Source of the DNA: Clostridia bacterium
GTDB lineage: Bacteria > Bacillota > Clostridia > TANB77 > UBA1234
Length of the DNA: 24,072 nt
Assembly (NCBI GenBank): GCA_900753975.1
Contig: CAAEBC010000019.1
Location: 1 to 24,072 of the forward strand
Reading direction: 5' to 3'
Position 1 is the stretch's first letter. Each line of letters starts with the position of its first letter. Both the position numbers and the translations under genes were made by a program. Under the pieces are notes generated by a model. That model had not been told where the DNA came from and ran no database searches. It saw only the letters and a list, made by a program, of their open reading frames with translations. Shown piece by piece: positions 1 to 7,903 of the stretch.

Positions 1-1
1 A

Positions 2-523
2 TTGCATTTAGAATTTTATGTTGCTGGATTAAAAAGTGAGCTTAGTATTAAATTTTGGTTCTTTAAATTTAAACGATATGGCAATTTGACTTTAATGTCG
101 AAAAACAAATTGAAACTGGAAGACATTAAAAAATTTAAAAGTGGTGCAGAAAAAAATTCTATGGGTATTAAGAAAACTAAAAAAATAAAAAAGAAGAAAA
201 AATTTGAATACATGATTTGTTTATTAAAAAACGTTACTTTTGAGAGAGTGAAAATATACGAGAAATTTGGTTTACTTCTCCCAGACAAAACGGCATTATT
301 TTTGCCAGTTTTATCTAATATTACAATGTTACCTTTGCATTTCCTTAAGATAAAATTTCTAGATTACAAAGTAGTACCAGCATATAATGAACTTAAATTT
401 AATGCCAAAATAGATGCTAAAATAAATTTTAGAATTATTAATTTAATATTTTGCATAATAAAAGAATTTTGGAGCAAATTATTATATAGCAATAAGTTTA
501 CGAGGAGGAAAAGATATGAGTGA
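2..523 (+). CDS. DUF2953 (YtfI-like) protein, 5' end missing
   Basis: This is the C-terminal part of a protein whose start lies outside the window; the frame is open from the first bases, so the TTG at position 2 is unlikely to be the real start. About 173 residues remain. A very basic middle segment (runs of Lys around residues 50-66) is followed by a C-terminal part rich in Ile, Phe and Lys. The pattern 'KFNAKIDAKINFRI' and then a hydrophobic stretch resembles the end of DUF2953 proteins. In Bacillus subtilis the DUF2953 gene ytfI sits immediately upstream of ytfJ, the same order as here, and this context carries much of the assignment. The stop codon overlaps the start of gerW by 8 bases, and the gerW ribosome-binding site lies inside this frame, so the two genes are probably translationally coupled. 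Molecular function is unknown; a membrane-linked sporulation role is an inference from the neighbour. Confidence 0.6.
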   Translation: MHLEFYVAGLKSELSIKFWFFKFKRYGNLTLMSKNKLKLEDIKKFKSGAEKNSMGIKKTKKIKKKKKFEYMICLLKNVTFERVKIYEKFGLLLPDKTALFLPVLSNITMLPLHFLKIKFLDYKVVPAYNELKFNAKIDAKINFRIINLIFCIIKEFWSKLLYSNKFTRRKRYE

Positions 524-1004
524 ACATCCTATTGAATCTTTAATGAATACAGCCATGAGTAATTTAAAAGACATGATTGATGTAAATACGGTAATTGGCG
601 AGACTATTGAATTAGAAAATGGTACAGCGATAGTGCCAATTTCAAAAGTGGCATTTGGATTTGCAGCTGGCGGAAGTGAGTTTAATATGGGTACTTTAGA
701 GACTTCTAGAAAACAAGGTATAGATGAAGAAAGCAAGTACAGTTTACCTTTTGGCGGTGGAAGTGGTGCAGGAGTTAATATTCAGCCAGTAGGTTTTTTA
801 GTAATAACAGAAAACACAGCTAAGATGATACCAGTTGATCATTGCAGTGCAATAGATAAGCTATTAGATTATGTTCCAGATTTACTAGAAAAAATTTCAG
901 ATATTTGGGGCGGAGACAAAACATATACGTATGAATTTTATGAAGGCGAAGATGGACATTCTACAGGAACTTATGTAGAAAAAAATGATACGGATGAAGA
1001 ATAA
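516..1004 (+). CDS. ytfJ: GerW/YtfJ family sporulation protein
   Basis: The 162-residue protein is a recognisable GerW (YtfJ) family member. The N-terminus 'HPIESLMNTAMSNLKDMIDV' is followed by 'VIGETIELENGTAIVPISKV', a Gly-rich stretch with 'AFGFAAGGSEF', and 'PFGGGSGAGVNIQPVGFLV', the family core. After residue ~125 comes a short acidic tail ending in 'DTDEE'. Family members are made in sporulating Bacilli and Clostridia; in B. subtilis YtfJ is linked to proper spore germination. The ATG at 516 has an AGGAGG ribosome-binding site at 502-507 and overlaps the end of the DUF2953 gene, matching the ytfI-ytfJ order known in Bacillus. A strong bidirectional hairpin at 1039-1079 ends the operon. 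Confidence 0.93.
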   Translation: MSEHPIESLMNTAMSNLKDMIDVNTVIGETIELENGTAIVPISKVAFGFAAGGSEFNMGTLETSRKQGIDEESKYSLPFGGGSGAGVNIQPVGFLVITENTAKMIPVDHCSAIDKLLDYVPDLLEKISDIWGGDKTYTYEFYEGEDGHSTGTYVEKNDTDEE

Positions 1005-1038
1005 TAAAAAGTAAAAAGAATATTTATGACATAAAATA

Positions 1039-1079
1039 AAACCCAAATTGTTAAACATTTTGCTTAACAGTTTGGGTTT
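1039..1079. terminator. Bidirectional intrinsic terminator
   Basis: A 16-bp stem (1039-1054 with 1064-1079, one G-T pair) encloses a 9-base loop. The arms begin with AAACCC and end with GGGTTT, so each strand ends in a T-rich tract. It lies between gerW on the plus strand and the convergent gene at 1111-1500 and can serve both. Confidence 0.88.
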
Positions 1080-1110
1080 CATTTATTTACAACTAATTAA
1101 GTACTATTTA

Positions 1111-1500
1111 TTAGTCTTTACGAATAATAGCTGCTACAACAACTACTGCGATTACGATAGCTATAGCAATTATTGCACCTACTACTGAAGTATTACTTGA
1201 TTTTACTTTATCGTTATTTGTATTATCTGTGTCAGTTGATGGTGTGTTTGGAGTAGTATCTGTGTCTGATGGAGTTTGTTCACCAGATGCTGCAGGCTCA
1301 GTTACTTCACCAGATTTTGTTTCTTCACCAGATAAATCAGTTGTTCCTTCTTCTGGAAGAGTTACTGTATCTTCACCAGAAAGTTCACCACTTGTAGCTG
1401 CTGGATTAGGAGCAATAAGTATAGGTGCTTCATCAGTAGCAAATGCACAAGAAAGTGAAAGTACAAAAGTTAAAACCAATAATAATGCTAATTTTTTCAT
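1111..1500 (-). CDS. Small secreted/membrane-anchored SGE-repeat protein
   Basis: The 129-residue protein starts with a Sec signal peptide (MKKLALLLVLTFVLSLSCAFA, probable cut after residue 21). The mature part is low-complexity and acidic, rich in Thr, Ser, Glu, Pro and Gly. The tripeptide SGE recurs five times between about residues 37 and 73 (GELSGED, DLSGEET, KSGEV, ASGEQ). A TM segment of about 22 residues follows (approximately 105-126, Val/Ile/Ala only), ending in the basic tail RKD. The layout (signal, extended spacer, single anchor helix) suggests a protein held at the outer membrane face with the spacer in the wall. It has no LPXTG motif. The ATG has a good AGAGGTG site eight bases upstream. 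I do not recognise a named family; the function is unknown. Confidence 0.8.
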   Translation of the reverse strand: MKKLALLLVLTFVLSLSCAFATDEAPILIAPNPAATSGELSGEDTVTLPEEGTTDLSGEETKSGEVTEPAASGEQTPSDTDTTPNTPSTDTDNTNNDKVKSSNTSVVGAIIAIAIVIAVVVVAAIIRKD

Positions 1501-1538
1501 AAAATATTCACCTCTAAATAAAATTTTAACAATTATGT

Positions 1539-1567
1539 TTGATTAACTGTCTGGCTTATTATATAAT
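1539..1567 (+). promoter_or_regulatory. Sigma-A-type promoter for trmB
   Basis: TTGATT at 1539-1544, a 17-base spacer and a perfect TATAAT at 1562-1567. It lies 60 bases before the trmB start and just outside the divergent gene ending at 1500. Confidence 0.7.
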
Positions 1568-1627
1568 AGTAACGAAAGATTGTCCATATTTTTCACAATA
1601 TTTTTAGAAACAAGGTGTTAGATAAAA

Positions 1628-2263
1628 ATGAGACTAAAAAAAGTTAAAGGGGCACTAGAAAAGATAGAACTTTCTAAATATTATGTAAAGAGCCCTGAAC
1701 AATATAAAGAAAATTGGAATAAAGTATTTGAAAATGAAAATCCGATACGACTAGAAATAGGAATGGGAAAAGGTAATTTTATCATAGGAATGGCAAAAAA
1801 ATTTCCTAATATAAATTTTATAGGAATCGAAATGTATGATAGTGTTATGGTAAAAGCCACAGATTCTTTAGAAAAAGAAGAGTACATACCAAATTTGAAA
1901 CTCATACTTATGGATGCACGAAACATTGAAAACGTATTTGGAAAAGAAATCGATAGAATATATCTTAACTTTTCCGACCCTTGGCCAAAAGCAAGACATG
2001 CCAAAAGAAGACTTACAAGTAAAGTTTTTCTAGATAAATATGATTTGATTTTTAAAGGCCCAAAAAGTATATATATAAAAACAGATAACGACGATTTGTT
2101 TTCATATTCAATAGAAAGTTTGCAAGAACATGGTTATATCTTGTCAGACGTTACCAGAGACTTACATTCTCTAAATGAAGCAGATAATGTTATGACAGAA
2201 TACGAAAAGAAATTTTCTGAGAAAGGCATTAAAATTAATAGATTGAAAGCTAATTTGAAGTGA
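1628..2263 (+). CDS. trmB: tRNA (guanine-N7-)-methyltransferase TrmB
   Basis: TrmB makes 7-methylguanosine at position 46 of tRNA using S-adenosylmethionine. The 211-residue length is typical. The SAM-binding motif is 'LEIGMGKGNFIIGMA' at residues ~42-55, with the acidic motif II region 'FIGIEMYD' at 64-71. The family signature 'YLNFSDPWPKARHAKRRL' at 112-129 is complete, followed by 'KTDNDDLFSYS' (~151-161) and the C-terminal 'MTEYEKKFSEKG'. The ATG at 1628 is preceded by AAGGTG; a promoter is visible at 1539-1567. The next gene starts 13 bases downstream, and the following SLH gene is also close, so the three are probably co-transcribed even though the latter two are surface proteins. Confidence 0.96.
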   Translation: MRLKKVKGALEKIELSKYYVKSPEQYKENWNKVFENENPIRLEIGMGKGNFIIGMAKKFPNINFIGIEMYDSVMVKATDSLEKEEYIPNLKLILMDARNIENVFGKEIDRIYLNFSDPWPKARHAKRRLTSKVFLDKYDLIFKGPKSIYIKTDNDDLFSYSIESLQEHGYILSDVTRDLHSLNEADNVMTEYEKKFSEKGIKINRLKANLK

Positions 2264-2276
2264 AGGGGTTGTTTTA

Positions 2277-3500
2277 ATGAAACGTAGAACCATTTTATTA
2301 ATTGCATTAGCAGTAATGGTTGTTTTACTAGGTGTTTTACTATACGTGCCAAGAAAGAAAAATCTTGATACTCAGAAAGAAAAAGAAAGTATGCTTAATG
2401 GCGAAAAAAATGTAGCAAAAGTTTTTAATCAGGGAGAAAACATTATAAGCTATAACAATTACACGTTTATAGTTGATACAGAAAGAAACTCTATTATCAG
2501 ATATTCTGAAAAAGAAAATTCAGGTAAACAAGTAATATATGCTACTAATGAGGTTATTGGAAAACAACTATTTATTATGGGAAACAAATTAATTTTTAAC
2601 GTTGCTCAAAACACATACTGTTCTAACCTTGATGGAAGCAATTCTATTAAATTAATAGACGGAAATATTGTTTATATGAATGATGAGGTATTTGTATACA
2701 TTTTACAAGACACGACTGCACAATATGTATGTATAACATCGTATAGCAATAGCAACTTAAGTAGAACTAATGATACATTTTTCAACCTAGCTAAGGGAAA
2801 TGATATTAAGTTTTTAAAAGAATATGATAAAGTTTTATTCTTTTACTCACATAACACAAATGAAACTACAACATTATTTAGTGTGGATTTAAACAATTCA
2901 AAGAGCAATGTACTAATAAATTTACCAACAAAAGGTGATGACGAAAGATACGATTTTGTAGACATTGCAAAAATAGAAGACATAGTATATCCTTTACAAG
3001 CTATTTATCAAATATCAACCGACCATGAAACATATTCATCAAATACAGTTTATTTAGCATATATTGATAAAGTTGTTTGGGAAAACTATGCAACAAATAT
3101 CAAACCATTAAGAGTATTTACAGACGGAAAAAAACTTTTTGTTAAAGAATATAACAGAGACACAAACCAATACGAGTGGTTTTATAGAAAGTATGACCCA
3201 AAAGATGACATTTATGTAGAAGAAAAACTAGATGTACTAGACAAAAATAGTAAAGAATATTGGCCCAATGTATTGTATGGTGATTTAACAGAGTTATTTA
3301 CTTTGGAAAATGGAGAACTAAAAATGGATGGTTTGTCATTTACAACATTAGAAAACGACTATAAAAATTCTACACTAAAATATGCTGGATTATTTTCAGA
3401 TAAAGTATATGTTTTGATAAATCAAAGCGGAAAAAACATATGGCTTAGATTTGATAACGATGGCTCAAATCCAAAGAAAATTTATGAGTATAATAAATAA
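2277..3500 (+). CDS. Membrane-anchored extracellular protein, possible beta-propeller (DUF5050-like)
   Basis: The 407-residue protein has an N-terminal membrane segment (about residues 5-24, 'ILLIALAVMVVLLGVLLYV') preceded by positive charges (MKRR), with no clear signal-peptidase site, so it is probably an N-anchored protein facing outward. The remainder alternates short beta-type stretches with turns such as 'NLDGSN' and 'NDGSNPKKIYEY'. This resembles the low-complexity propeller domains annotated as DUF5050 in Clostridia; I see no catalytic motif. It starts 13 bases after trmB with an AAGGGG site overlapping the trmB stop, and is followed 53 bases later by the SLH protein, so an envelope role is a reasonable inference. 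The domain call rests on general repeat appearance and is not firm. Confidence 0.7.
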   Translation: MKRRTILLIALAVMVVLLGVLLYVPRKKNLDTQKEKESMLNGEKNVAKVFNQGENIISYNNYTFIVDTERNSIIRYSEKENSGKQVIYATNEVIGKQLFIMGNKLIFNVAQNTYCSNLDGSNSIKLIDGNIVYMNDEVFVYILQDTTAQYVCITSYSNSNLSRTNDTFFNLAKGNDIKFLKEYDKVLFFYSHNTNETTTLFSVDLNNSKSNVLINLPTKGDDERYDFVDIAKIEDIVYPLQAIYQISTDHETYSSNTVYLAYIDKVVWENYATNIKPLRVFTDGKKLFVKEYNRDTNQYEWFYRKYDPKDDIYVEEKLDVLDKNSKEYWPNVLYGDLTELFTLENGELKMDGLSFTTLENDYKNSTLKYAGLFSDKVYVLINQSGKNIWLRFDNDGSNPKKIYEYNK

Positions 3501-3510
3501 ATTTAAAAAG

Positions 3511-3553
3511 AAAGGAGAGTATAATTAGAAATCCTAATTATACAAAAATTAAA
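3511..3553 (+). promoter_or_regulatory. Ribosome-binding site separated from its start by a hairpin
   Basis: AAAGGAG at 3511-3517 is the only good ribosome-binding site for the SLH gene, but it is 36 bases from the ATG at 3554. A perfect 9-bp inverted repeat (3520-3528 with 3534-3542, loop AAATC) lies between them. If it folds, the remaining linear distance is about 13 bases. An in-frame ATT at 3524 is the only alternative start near the site and is rare as an initiator. Confidence 0.5.
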
Positions 3554-4246
3554 ATGAAAGGCTTTTTAAAAATTTTAAGTGTAATTACAGTATGTTCAAG
3601 CATCTTATTCACATCAGCATATGCAAGATACATACCAGTAAAAGGAAATCCAGCTACATACACAGACATAAGTGGCCATTGGGCATACGATTCAATGTGC
3701 TATGTAATACAAAATGGATACTTTAAAGGTACAGAAAAAGACAAATTTATGCCAGACACCAATATGAGCAGAGCAATGCTAGTTACAGTACTTTGGAGAC
3801 TGACAGGAGACGATCTTACATACACAAAGACAGTAAATGGAGTTACCAAAATATATCCTCACTATGTTAACATGTTTTGGGATATGAAAGACGATGCTTG
3901 GTACACAAACTACATCGCTTGGGCAAATAAAAACGACATTATAGAAGGATATTCAAAAAGAGAATTCAGACCAGATGAAGCCATCACACGTGAGCAACTT
4001 GCAGTTGTACTTCATAACTATTTAAAAAACTACAAACTAGTAAGAACATTTGATACAATGAAAGTAAATGCACCAATTACATTTACAGACGAAGCAAACA
4101 TATCTAGCTGGGCAAAAGACAAAGTATCAATAATGCAACAAATAGGACTTTTAGAAGGCAGAAGTGACGGAAGCTTTGATCCAAAAGCTACAGTAACAAG
4201 AGCAGAAGTTTCTGCAGTAATTGAACGTTTGGTTAAGAAATTTTAG
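3554..4246 (+). CDS. S-layer homology (SLH) domain protein
   Basis: The 230-residue protein has a signal peptide (residues 1-24, cut after 'TSAYA') and then consists almost wholly of three SLH domains at about 36-84, 108-157 and 176-227. Each has the expected pattern: 'FTD/YTD..HWA' opening, a central 'G(Y)..G....F.P' turn and a 'TR(E/A)..(A/V)' helix (SRAMLVTVL, TREQLAVVL, TRAEVSAVI). SLH triplets bind pyruvylated secondary cell-wall polymers and tether proteins to the wall. There is no additional effector domain, so the protein may be a bare wall-binding unit or a partner of the membrane protein encoded just upstream. The start is ambiguous because the ribosome-binding site is far upstream across a hairpin; ATG 3554 is preferred because the signal peptide begins there. 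Confidence 0.9.
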   Translation: MKGFLKILSVITVCSSILFTSAYARYIPVKGNPATYTDISGHWAYDSMCYVIQNGYFKGTEKDKFMPDTNMSRAMLVTVLWRLTGDDLTYTKTVNGVTKIYPHYVNMFWDMKDDAWYTNYIAWANKNDIIEGYSKREFRPDEAITREQLAVVLHNYLKNYKLVRTFDTMKVNAPITFTDEANISSWAKDKVSIMQQIGLLEGRSDGSFDPKATVTRAEVSAVIERLVKKF

Positions 4247-4273
4247 ATTTTGTGTTTTTACATAAACGAGAAG

Positions 4274-4374
4274 AAGGTATGATAAAACTTTTATCCGCTA
4301 AATTTTGTCAAGGTAGTATTGCTTCGCAATCTCCACCTTGACAAAAAACGCTACTAAAAGTATTATCATACCTT
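4274..4374. repeat. Long imperfect palindrome, family P2 copy 1
   Basis: A ~101-base fold-back structure starts 28 bases after the SLH gene. The outer arms (4274-4293 and 4355-4374) pair with one mismatch, the middle is loosely paired, and a 12-bp inner stem (TTTTGTCAAGGT with ACCTTGACAAAA) encloses a small ATTGC-TTC-GCAAT hairpin. The core (GTCAAG-TAG-ATTGC on the left and GCAATCTCCA-CTTGACAAA on the right) recurs in the same orientation in the element at 14440-14576. It could act as a terminator for the SLH gene, but no T-run follows a compact GC stem. Confidence 0.75.
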
Positions 4375-4455
4375 TTTAAGTTAATGGTAAGTTACAATTT
4401 AAAAAATACAAAAATCAGTACACAAAAACATCTAAAATGTAGCAGAAACTTCCTT

Positions 4456-4537
4456 GGCATCTGTGAATATATTAAATTTTTTGAGCAACGGTTTGGTGTG
4501 GCGAGGGCTCAAAAAATTTAATATATTCACAGATGCC
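4456..4537 (+). repeat. Perfect palindromic element, family P1 copy A
   Basis: Arms of 31 bp (4456-4486 and 4507-4537) are perfectly complementary and enclose the 20-base loop AACGGTTTGGTGTGGCGAGG. The inner 21 bp of each arm plus the loop (62 bases) are identical, in reverse orientation, to the element at 8014-8091. The outermost 10 bp (GGCATCTGTG) differ from that copy but are still perfectly complementary to each other. It sits between the convergent SLH gene and trmL. The following 4538-4718 stretch holds nothing I can identify. Confidence 0.92.
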
Positions 4538-4718
4538 TTGCACTATCTTAAACCTGAAAAAATAGTCACCACAAATTAGTACTAATATGAACCTTTGGTA
4601 ACTAACTTAATAAAAATCCTATCACAATATTAAACTTTAGATAAGAAATTACCTCAAATTCTATACCGTCATAAACTTAGAATAAAAACCTTTACACTAT
4701 TTTGAACTTTGAAAAAAT

Positions 4719-5216
4719 TTAAGAAAAATACTGACTTATTTCCTGCAAGTTTCTAAATTCATCCTGTCTTAAAACTTCGTAAAGCACAATCGCAACCGAG
4801 TTAGAAAGATTAAGCGAACGAAGAGTAGGAAGCATCGGAATTCTTATAGCATTTGTTATATACTTTTGAAGCACATCCTCCGGAAGTCCCTTAGTCTCTT
4901 TACCAAATAGCAAAAAAACTTCATCCATTCCAGAATAGTCCACATCAGAATAACACGTCTGCCCTTTAGTAGTAAGAAAAAACATATTATTCTTTTTAGG
5001 TGGATACTTCTCCAAAAACTTTGAAAAAGAAATATGTTCTTCAATCTCTAACTTATCCCAATAGTCAAGTCCAGCACGTTTAACTTGTTTTTCAGATATA
5101 CTAAACCCAAGAGGATGAACAAGATGAAGTTTCGCACCTGTAGCAGCACAACTCCTTGCAATATTTCCAGTATTTTGCGGTATTTCTGGTTCAACTAATA
5201 CAATATTTATTTTCAT
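4719..5216 (-). CDS. trmL: tRNA (cytidine(34)-2'-O)-methyltransferase TrmL
   Basis: TrmL is a SPOUT-class enzyme that 2'-O-methylates the wobble nucleotide of tRNA-Leu isoacceptors. The 165-residue length is normal. The trefoil-knot motifs are all present: 'PEIPQNTGNIARSCAATGA' at residues ~10-28, 'LLFGKETKGLP' at ~102-112 and 'IRIPMLPTLRSLNLSNSVAI' at ~128-147. The start at 5216 has an AAAGGG site nine bases upstream. It is a single gene facing away from secG and converging on the SLH gene. No ordinary terminator is visible directly after its stop; the P1 palindrome lies about 180 bases downstream. Confidence 0.95.
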   Translation of the reverse strand: MKINIVLVEPEIPQNTGNIARSCAATGAKLHLVHPLGFSISEKQVKRAGLDYWDKLEIEEHISFSKFLEKYPPKKNNMFFLTTKGQTCYSDVDYSGMDEVFLLFGKETKGLPEDVLQKYITNAIRIPMLPTLRSLNLSNSVAIVLYEVLRQDEFRNLQEISQYFS

Positions 5217-5356
5217 AATCTATAACCCTTTCTATATATAAAATTAGTTTACATTTTTATAGCACAACAAATATATCACAATTCAATTAAATAAACAACA
5301 CCAGAGCAAAATTACAGTATATGCAACTAAAAATGCTAGTTTTAAGCTATTTTTAC

Positions 5357-5385
5357 TTGCAAATTATGTACATATATGGTAAAAT
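5357..5385 (+). promoter_or_regulatory. Probable sigma-A promoter for secG
   Basis: TTGCAA at 5357-5362, 17-base spacer, TAAAAT at 5380-5385. The secG start is 33 bases downstream. Confidence 0.55.
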
Positions 5386-5417
5386 TCTTACTGTGTTTAA
5401 CAAGGAGGAGTTTAAAA

Positions 5418-5657
5418 ATGGAATTTTTAGAGAAGTTAGTAACTGTTTTACAAATACTTACAGCAGTTGCAGTTATATTTATGGTATTATTACAAGAAGG
5501 TAAAGAAGACGGAAGTATCGTTACTGGTGAATCAAATAGAGGTGGAACAATGGGTTCTAGTAAAGAAGCAAGACTTGCTAAGATAACAAAATATCTTGGA
5601 ATAGTATTTGCTTTGTTAACTATCGCATCTACATCTTTAATGATAATCAATTATTAG
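5418..5657 (+). CDS. secG: Preprotein translocase subunit SecG
   Basis: SecG is the small accessory subunit of the SecYEG channel in the cytoplasmic membrane. The 79-residue protein has two membrane helices (about residues 8-25 and 52-75) joined by a Gly-rich cytosolic loop with the family pattern 'MVLLQEGKEDGSIVTGESNRG'. The frame is open further upstream, but ATG 5418 is the right start: AAGGAGG at 5402-5408 is correctly spaced and the protein then has normal SecG length. It is followed by a terminator at 5663-5693 and then the RNase R gene. The secG-rnr neighbourhood is conserved in Firmicutes; smpB, often next, is not present here. Confidence 0.93.
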   Translation: MEFLEKLVTVLQILTAVAVIFMVLLQEGKEDGSIVTGESNRGGTMGSSKEARLAKITKYLGIVFALLTIASTSLMIINY

Positions 5658-5662
5658 AATAT

Positions 5663-5693
5663 AAAGCACCTGACTTGATTGGTTAGGTGCTTT
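5663..5693 (+). terminator. Intrinsic terminator after secG
   Basis: The stem AAAGCACCT...AGGTGCTTT, with extra inner pairs, is followed by a T-rich stretch (TTTCTTATGTTTT). It would separate secG from rnr unless read through. Confidence 0.8.
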
Positions 5694-5774
5694 CTTATGT
5701 TTTGCAAGAAGACGGTGCGTAGTTAGTTTTGAAATATAAAAAGAGTAAGTTTATATGGACCTTATAAACAGATT

Positions 5775-7739
5775 ATGAGAGGAGTGATTATTCTGAAAAA
5801 TGGAGATTTTGTAAAAGGTAAATTTATATATAATGAACGTGGATTTGGTTTTGTAGAAACAGATGATGATGACAAAGATATTTTCATCCCACCAAATATG
5901 ACATTTGGAAGTATGACTGGAGATATTGTAAGAGTAAAAATTACGACTCCAGCAGAAGAAAATCATAGAGCCGAGGGAACAATAGTAGACATTATAGAGA
6001 GAAAAACAAAAGTCTTAATTGGAACATTTCAAAAAAGCAAAAATTACGGATTTGTAGTTCCAGATGAGAAAGCAATGGGAACGGATATATTTATATCGAA
6101 AAAATTAAGACATAAAGCAAAAAATGGAGACAAGGTAGTAGTATCTATAAAAAAATATCCAGAAGGCAATATGAGTGCTGAGGGCGAGATTATAGAAGTA
6201 CTTGGAAAGTCTTCAGATACAAATGTAGATTTAATATCTGTTATAAGAGCACATGACTACAAATTAGTTTTTCCAAAAGAAGTTAATAAAGAGGCAAATA
6301 GTTTACCACAAGTCGTAAGAGACATAGATGGAAGAGCTGATTTAAGAGACAAAGAAATATTTACTATTGATGGAGATGATACTAAAGATATAGACGATGC
6401 AGTTTCGCTTTATATGGATGGAGAAAATTATATCTTAGGAGTACATATTGCAGATGTAAGCACCTATGTAAAATCTGGAACAGCACTTGATAAAGAAGCA
6501 CGAAAAAGAGGTACAAGTGTGTATCTGATAGATACAGTAATACCAATGCTTCCTAGAGAGTTATCTAATGGTATATGTAGTTTAAATCCTAATGAAGATA
6601 GATATGCTTTATCAGTGGAAATGAAAATATCTAAGAGCGGTGAAGTTTTAGAAAGCAAAATATTTAAAAGTGTTATTAAGTCTAAAATTCAAATGACATA
6701 TAACAAAGTTTACGATATTTTAGTAAACAACATAGTAGCCGAAGGATATGAGCCACATGTAGAGACACTAAAACTTATGGAAAAATTAGCATTAATACTA
6801 GTAGATAAAAAATCCAAAATGGGTGCAATAGATTTTGATATGCCAGAAGCTAAAATTATATTAGATGAAAATGATGCTGTAGTAGATATTAAACTACGTG
6901 AAATGACAATTGCAAATAAACTAATAGAAGAATTTATGATACTTGCTAATGAAGTAGTTGCAGAAACATTTAATAAAAAAGAATTGCCATTCATATACAG
7001 AATTCACGAAAAACCAGAAGTAGATAGAATAGAAAAATTAAATACAATGTTAAAGAATTTAGGTTATCCAGAAATTGATTTAAATGTTTGCACTAAAAAA
7101 GGAAAAGTGAACGGAAACAATTTAGCATTACAACTAAAAAACGTAATGAATTTGGCTAAAGGAAATGAAAACGAAAAACTAGTTTCACTTTTAGTATTAA
7201 GAACAATGCAACTTGCAAAATACAGTAACGAAAACATTGGACATTTTGGACTTGCATCAGAATATTATTGTCACTTCACATCACCGATTAGACGTTATCC
7301 GGATTTATTTATACATCGTGTTATATCTAGCTATTTAGCAAACGAACTAGACAGTAAGATGATTTCAAAATACAAAAAACAAGCAATAAAATATGCAGAA
7401 ACGTCTAGTGAGATGGAGCAAGAAGAGGAAGAAGCAGAACGCGATTTATATGAGATAAAGAAGTGCGAATTTATGCAAAAACATGTTGGTGAAATTTATG
7501 ATGGAAGTATATCTGGGGTTACGTCATTTGGCATATTTGTTGAATTAGAAAATACGGTAGAGGGACTTATTCGTCTTGAAAATATGAAAGATGATTATTA
7601 TGTGTATGACGAAAATTGTATGAGGCTTATAGGGAAAAGGACGAATAAGATATTTAAGCTTGGGGATAAGGTGAAGGTAAAAGTTGTTAGTGCTAATAAG
7701 CTTTTGCGTAGGATTGATTTTGAGCTAATTGACGATTAA
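5775..7739 (+). CDS. rnr: Ribonuclease R (RNB-family 3'-5' exoribonuclease)
   Basis: RNase R degrades structured RNA processively from the 3' end. Domains in order: two cold-shock/OB modules (about residues 8-65 and 75-135, including 'GFGFVETDDDDKDIFIP' and 'NYGFVVPDEK'), the RNB catalytic domain (about 185-510) and a C-terminal S1 domain (about 570-652, 'GEIYDGSISGVTSFGIFVEL'). The catalytic aspartate cluster is in 'DGDDTKDIDDAVSLY' near residue 200, and the 'CHFTSPIRRYPDLFIHR' motif is intact. The protein is shorter than many RNase R enzymes because the N-terminal helix-turn-helix is absent. The true start is doubtful: the best ribosome-binding site, AGAGGAG, lies at 5778-5784 inside the frame opened by ATG 5775. 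An ATT at 5790 or CTG at 5793 would be properly spaced, and no other ATG is near. Confidence 0.95.
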   Translation: MRGVIILKNGDFVKGKFIYNERGFGFVETDDDDKDIFIPPNMTFGSMTGDIVRVKITTPAEENHRAEGTIVDIIERKTKVLIGTFQKSKNYGFVVPDEKAMGTDIFISKKLRHKAKNGDKVVVSIKKYPEGNMSAEGEIIEVLGKSSDTNVDLISVIRAHDYKLVFPKEVNKEANSLPQVVRDIDGRADLRDKEIFTIDGDDTKDIDDAVSLYMDGENYILGVHIADVSTYVKSGTALDKEARKRGTSVYLIDTVIPMLPRELSNGICSLNPNEDRYALSVEMKISKSGEVLESKIFKSVIKSKIQMTYNKVYDILVNNIVAEGYEPHVETLKLMEKLALILVDKKSKMGAIDFDMPEAKIILDENDAVVDIKLREMTIANKLIEEFMILANEVVAETFNKKELPFIYRIHEKPEVDRIEKLNTMLKNLGYPEIDLNVCTKKGKVNGNNLALQLKNVMNLAKGNENEKLVSLLVLRTMQLAKYSNENIGHFGLASEYYCHFTSPIRRYPDLFIHRVISSYLANELDSKMISKYKKQAIKYAETSSEMEQEEEEAERDLYEIKKCEFMQKHVGEIYDGSISGVTSFGIFVELENTVEGLIRLENMKDDYYVYDENCMRLIGKRTNKIFKLGDKVKVKVVSANKLLRRIDFELIDD

Positions 7740-7903
7740 AAGAATAGCTGGAATATGGAGGTTAGGATTCCTAGTATGGCGATTATATAGATTGATATGC
7801 TGGCGGCTTTGCTATTGGAATTGCGGCTTTCCCATGTAGCATAAGGGAAGGCATAGGTGCATGAAATTAGACCTAAAATTAGTATGATGATGTTCCATTG
7901 CAT
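7736..7903 (-). CDS. Small two-helix membrane protein downstream of the ger operon
   Basis: This 55-codon frame starts MQWNIIILILGLISCTYAFP, has a short polar loop (residues ~24-33, WESRNSNSK) and a second hydrophobic helix (~36-55) ending in LFF. The two-helix hairpin is what one expects of a real membrane mini-protein. An AAAGGAGA site lies about 16 bases upstream, longer than ideal. Its stop overlaps the rnr stop region by four bases from the opposite strand. It is on the same strand as gerA-gerB-gerC and about 220 bases past the gerC stop, with the P1 palindrome between. Several germinant receptor operons carry a small two-helix 'D' subunit gene next to them, and this is a candidate by position and topology only. 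Sequence alone does not prove expression. Confidence 0.5.
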   Translation of the reverse strand: MQWNIIILILGLISCTYAFPYATWESRNSNSKAASISIYIIAILGILTSIFQLFF

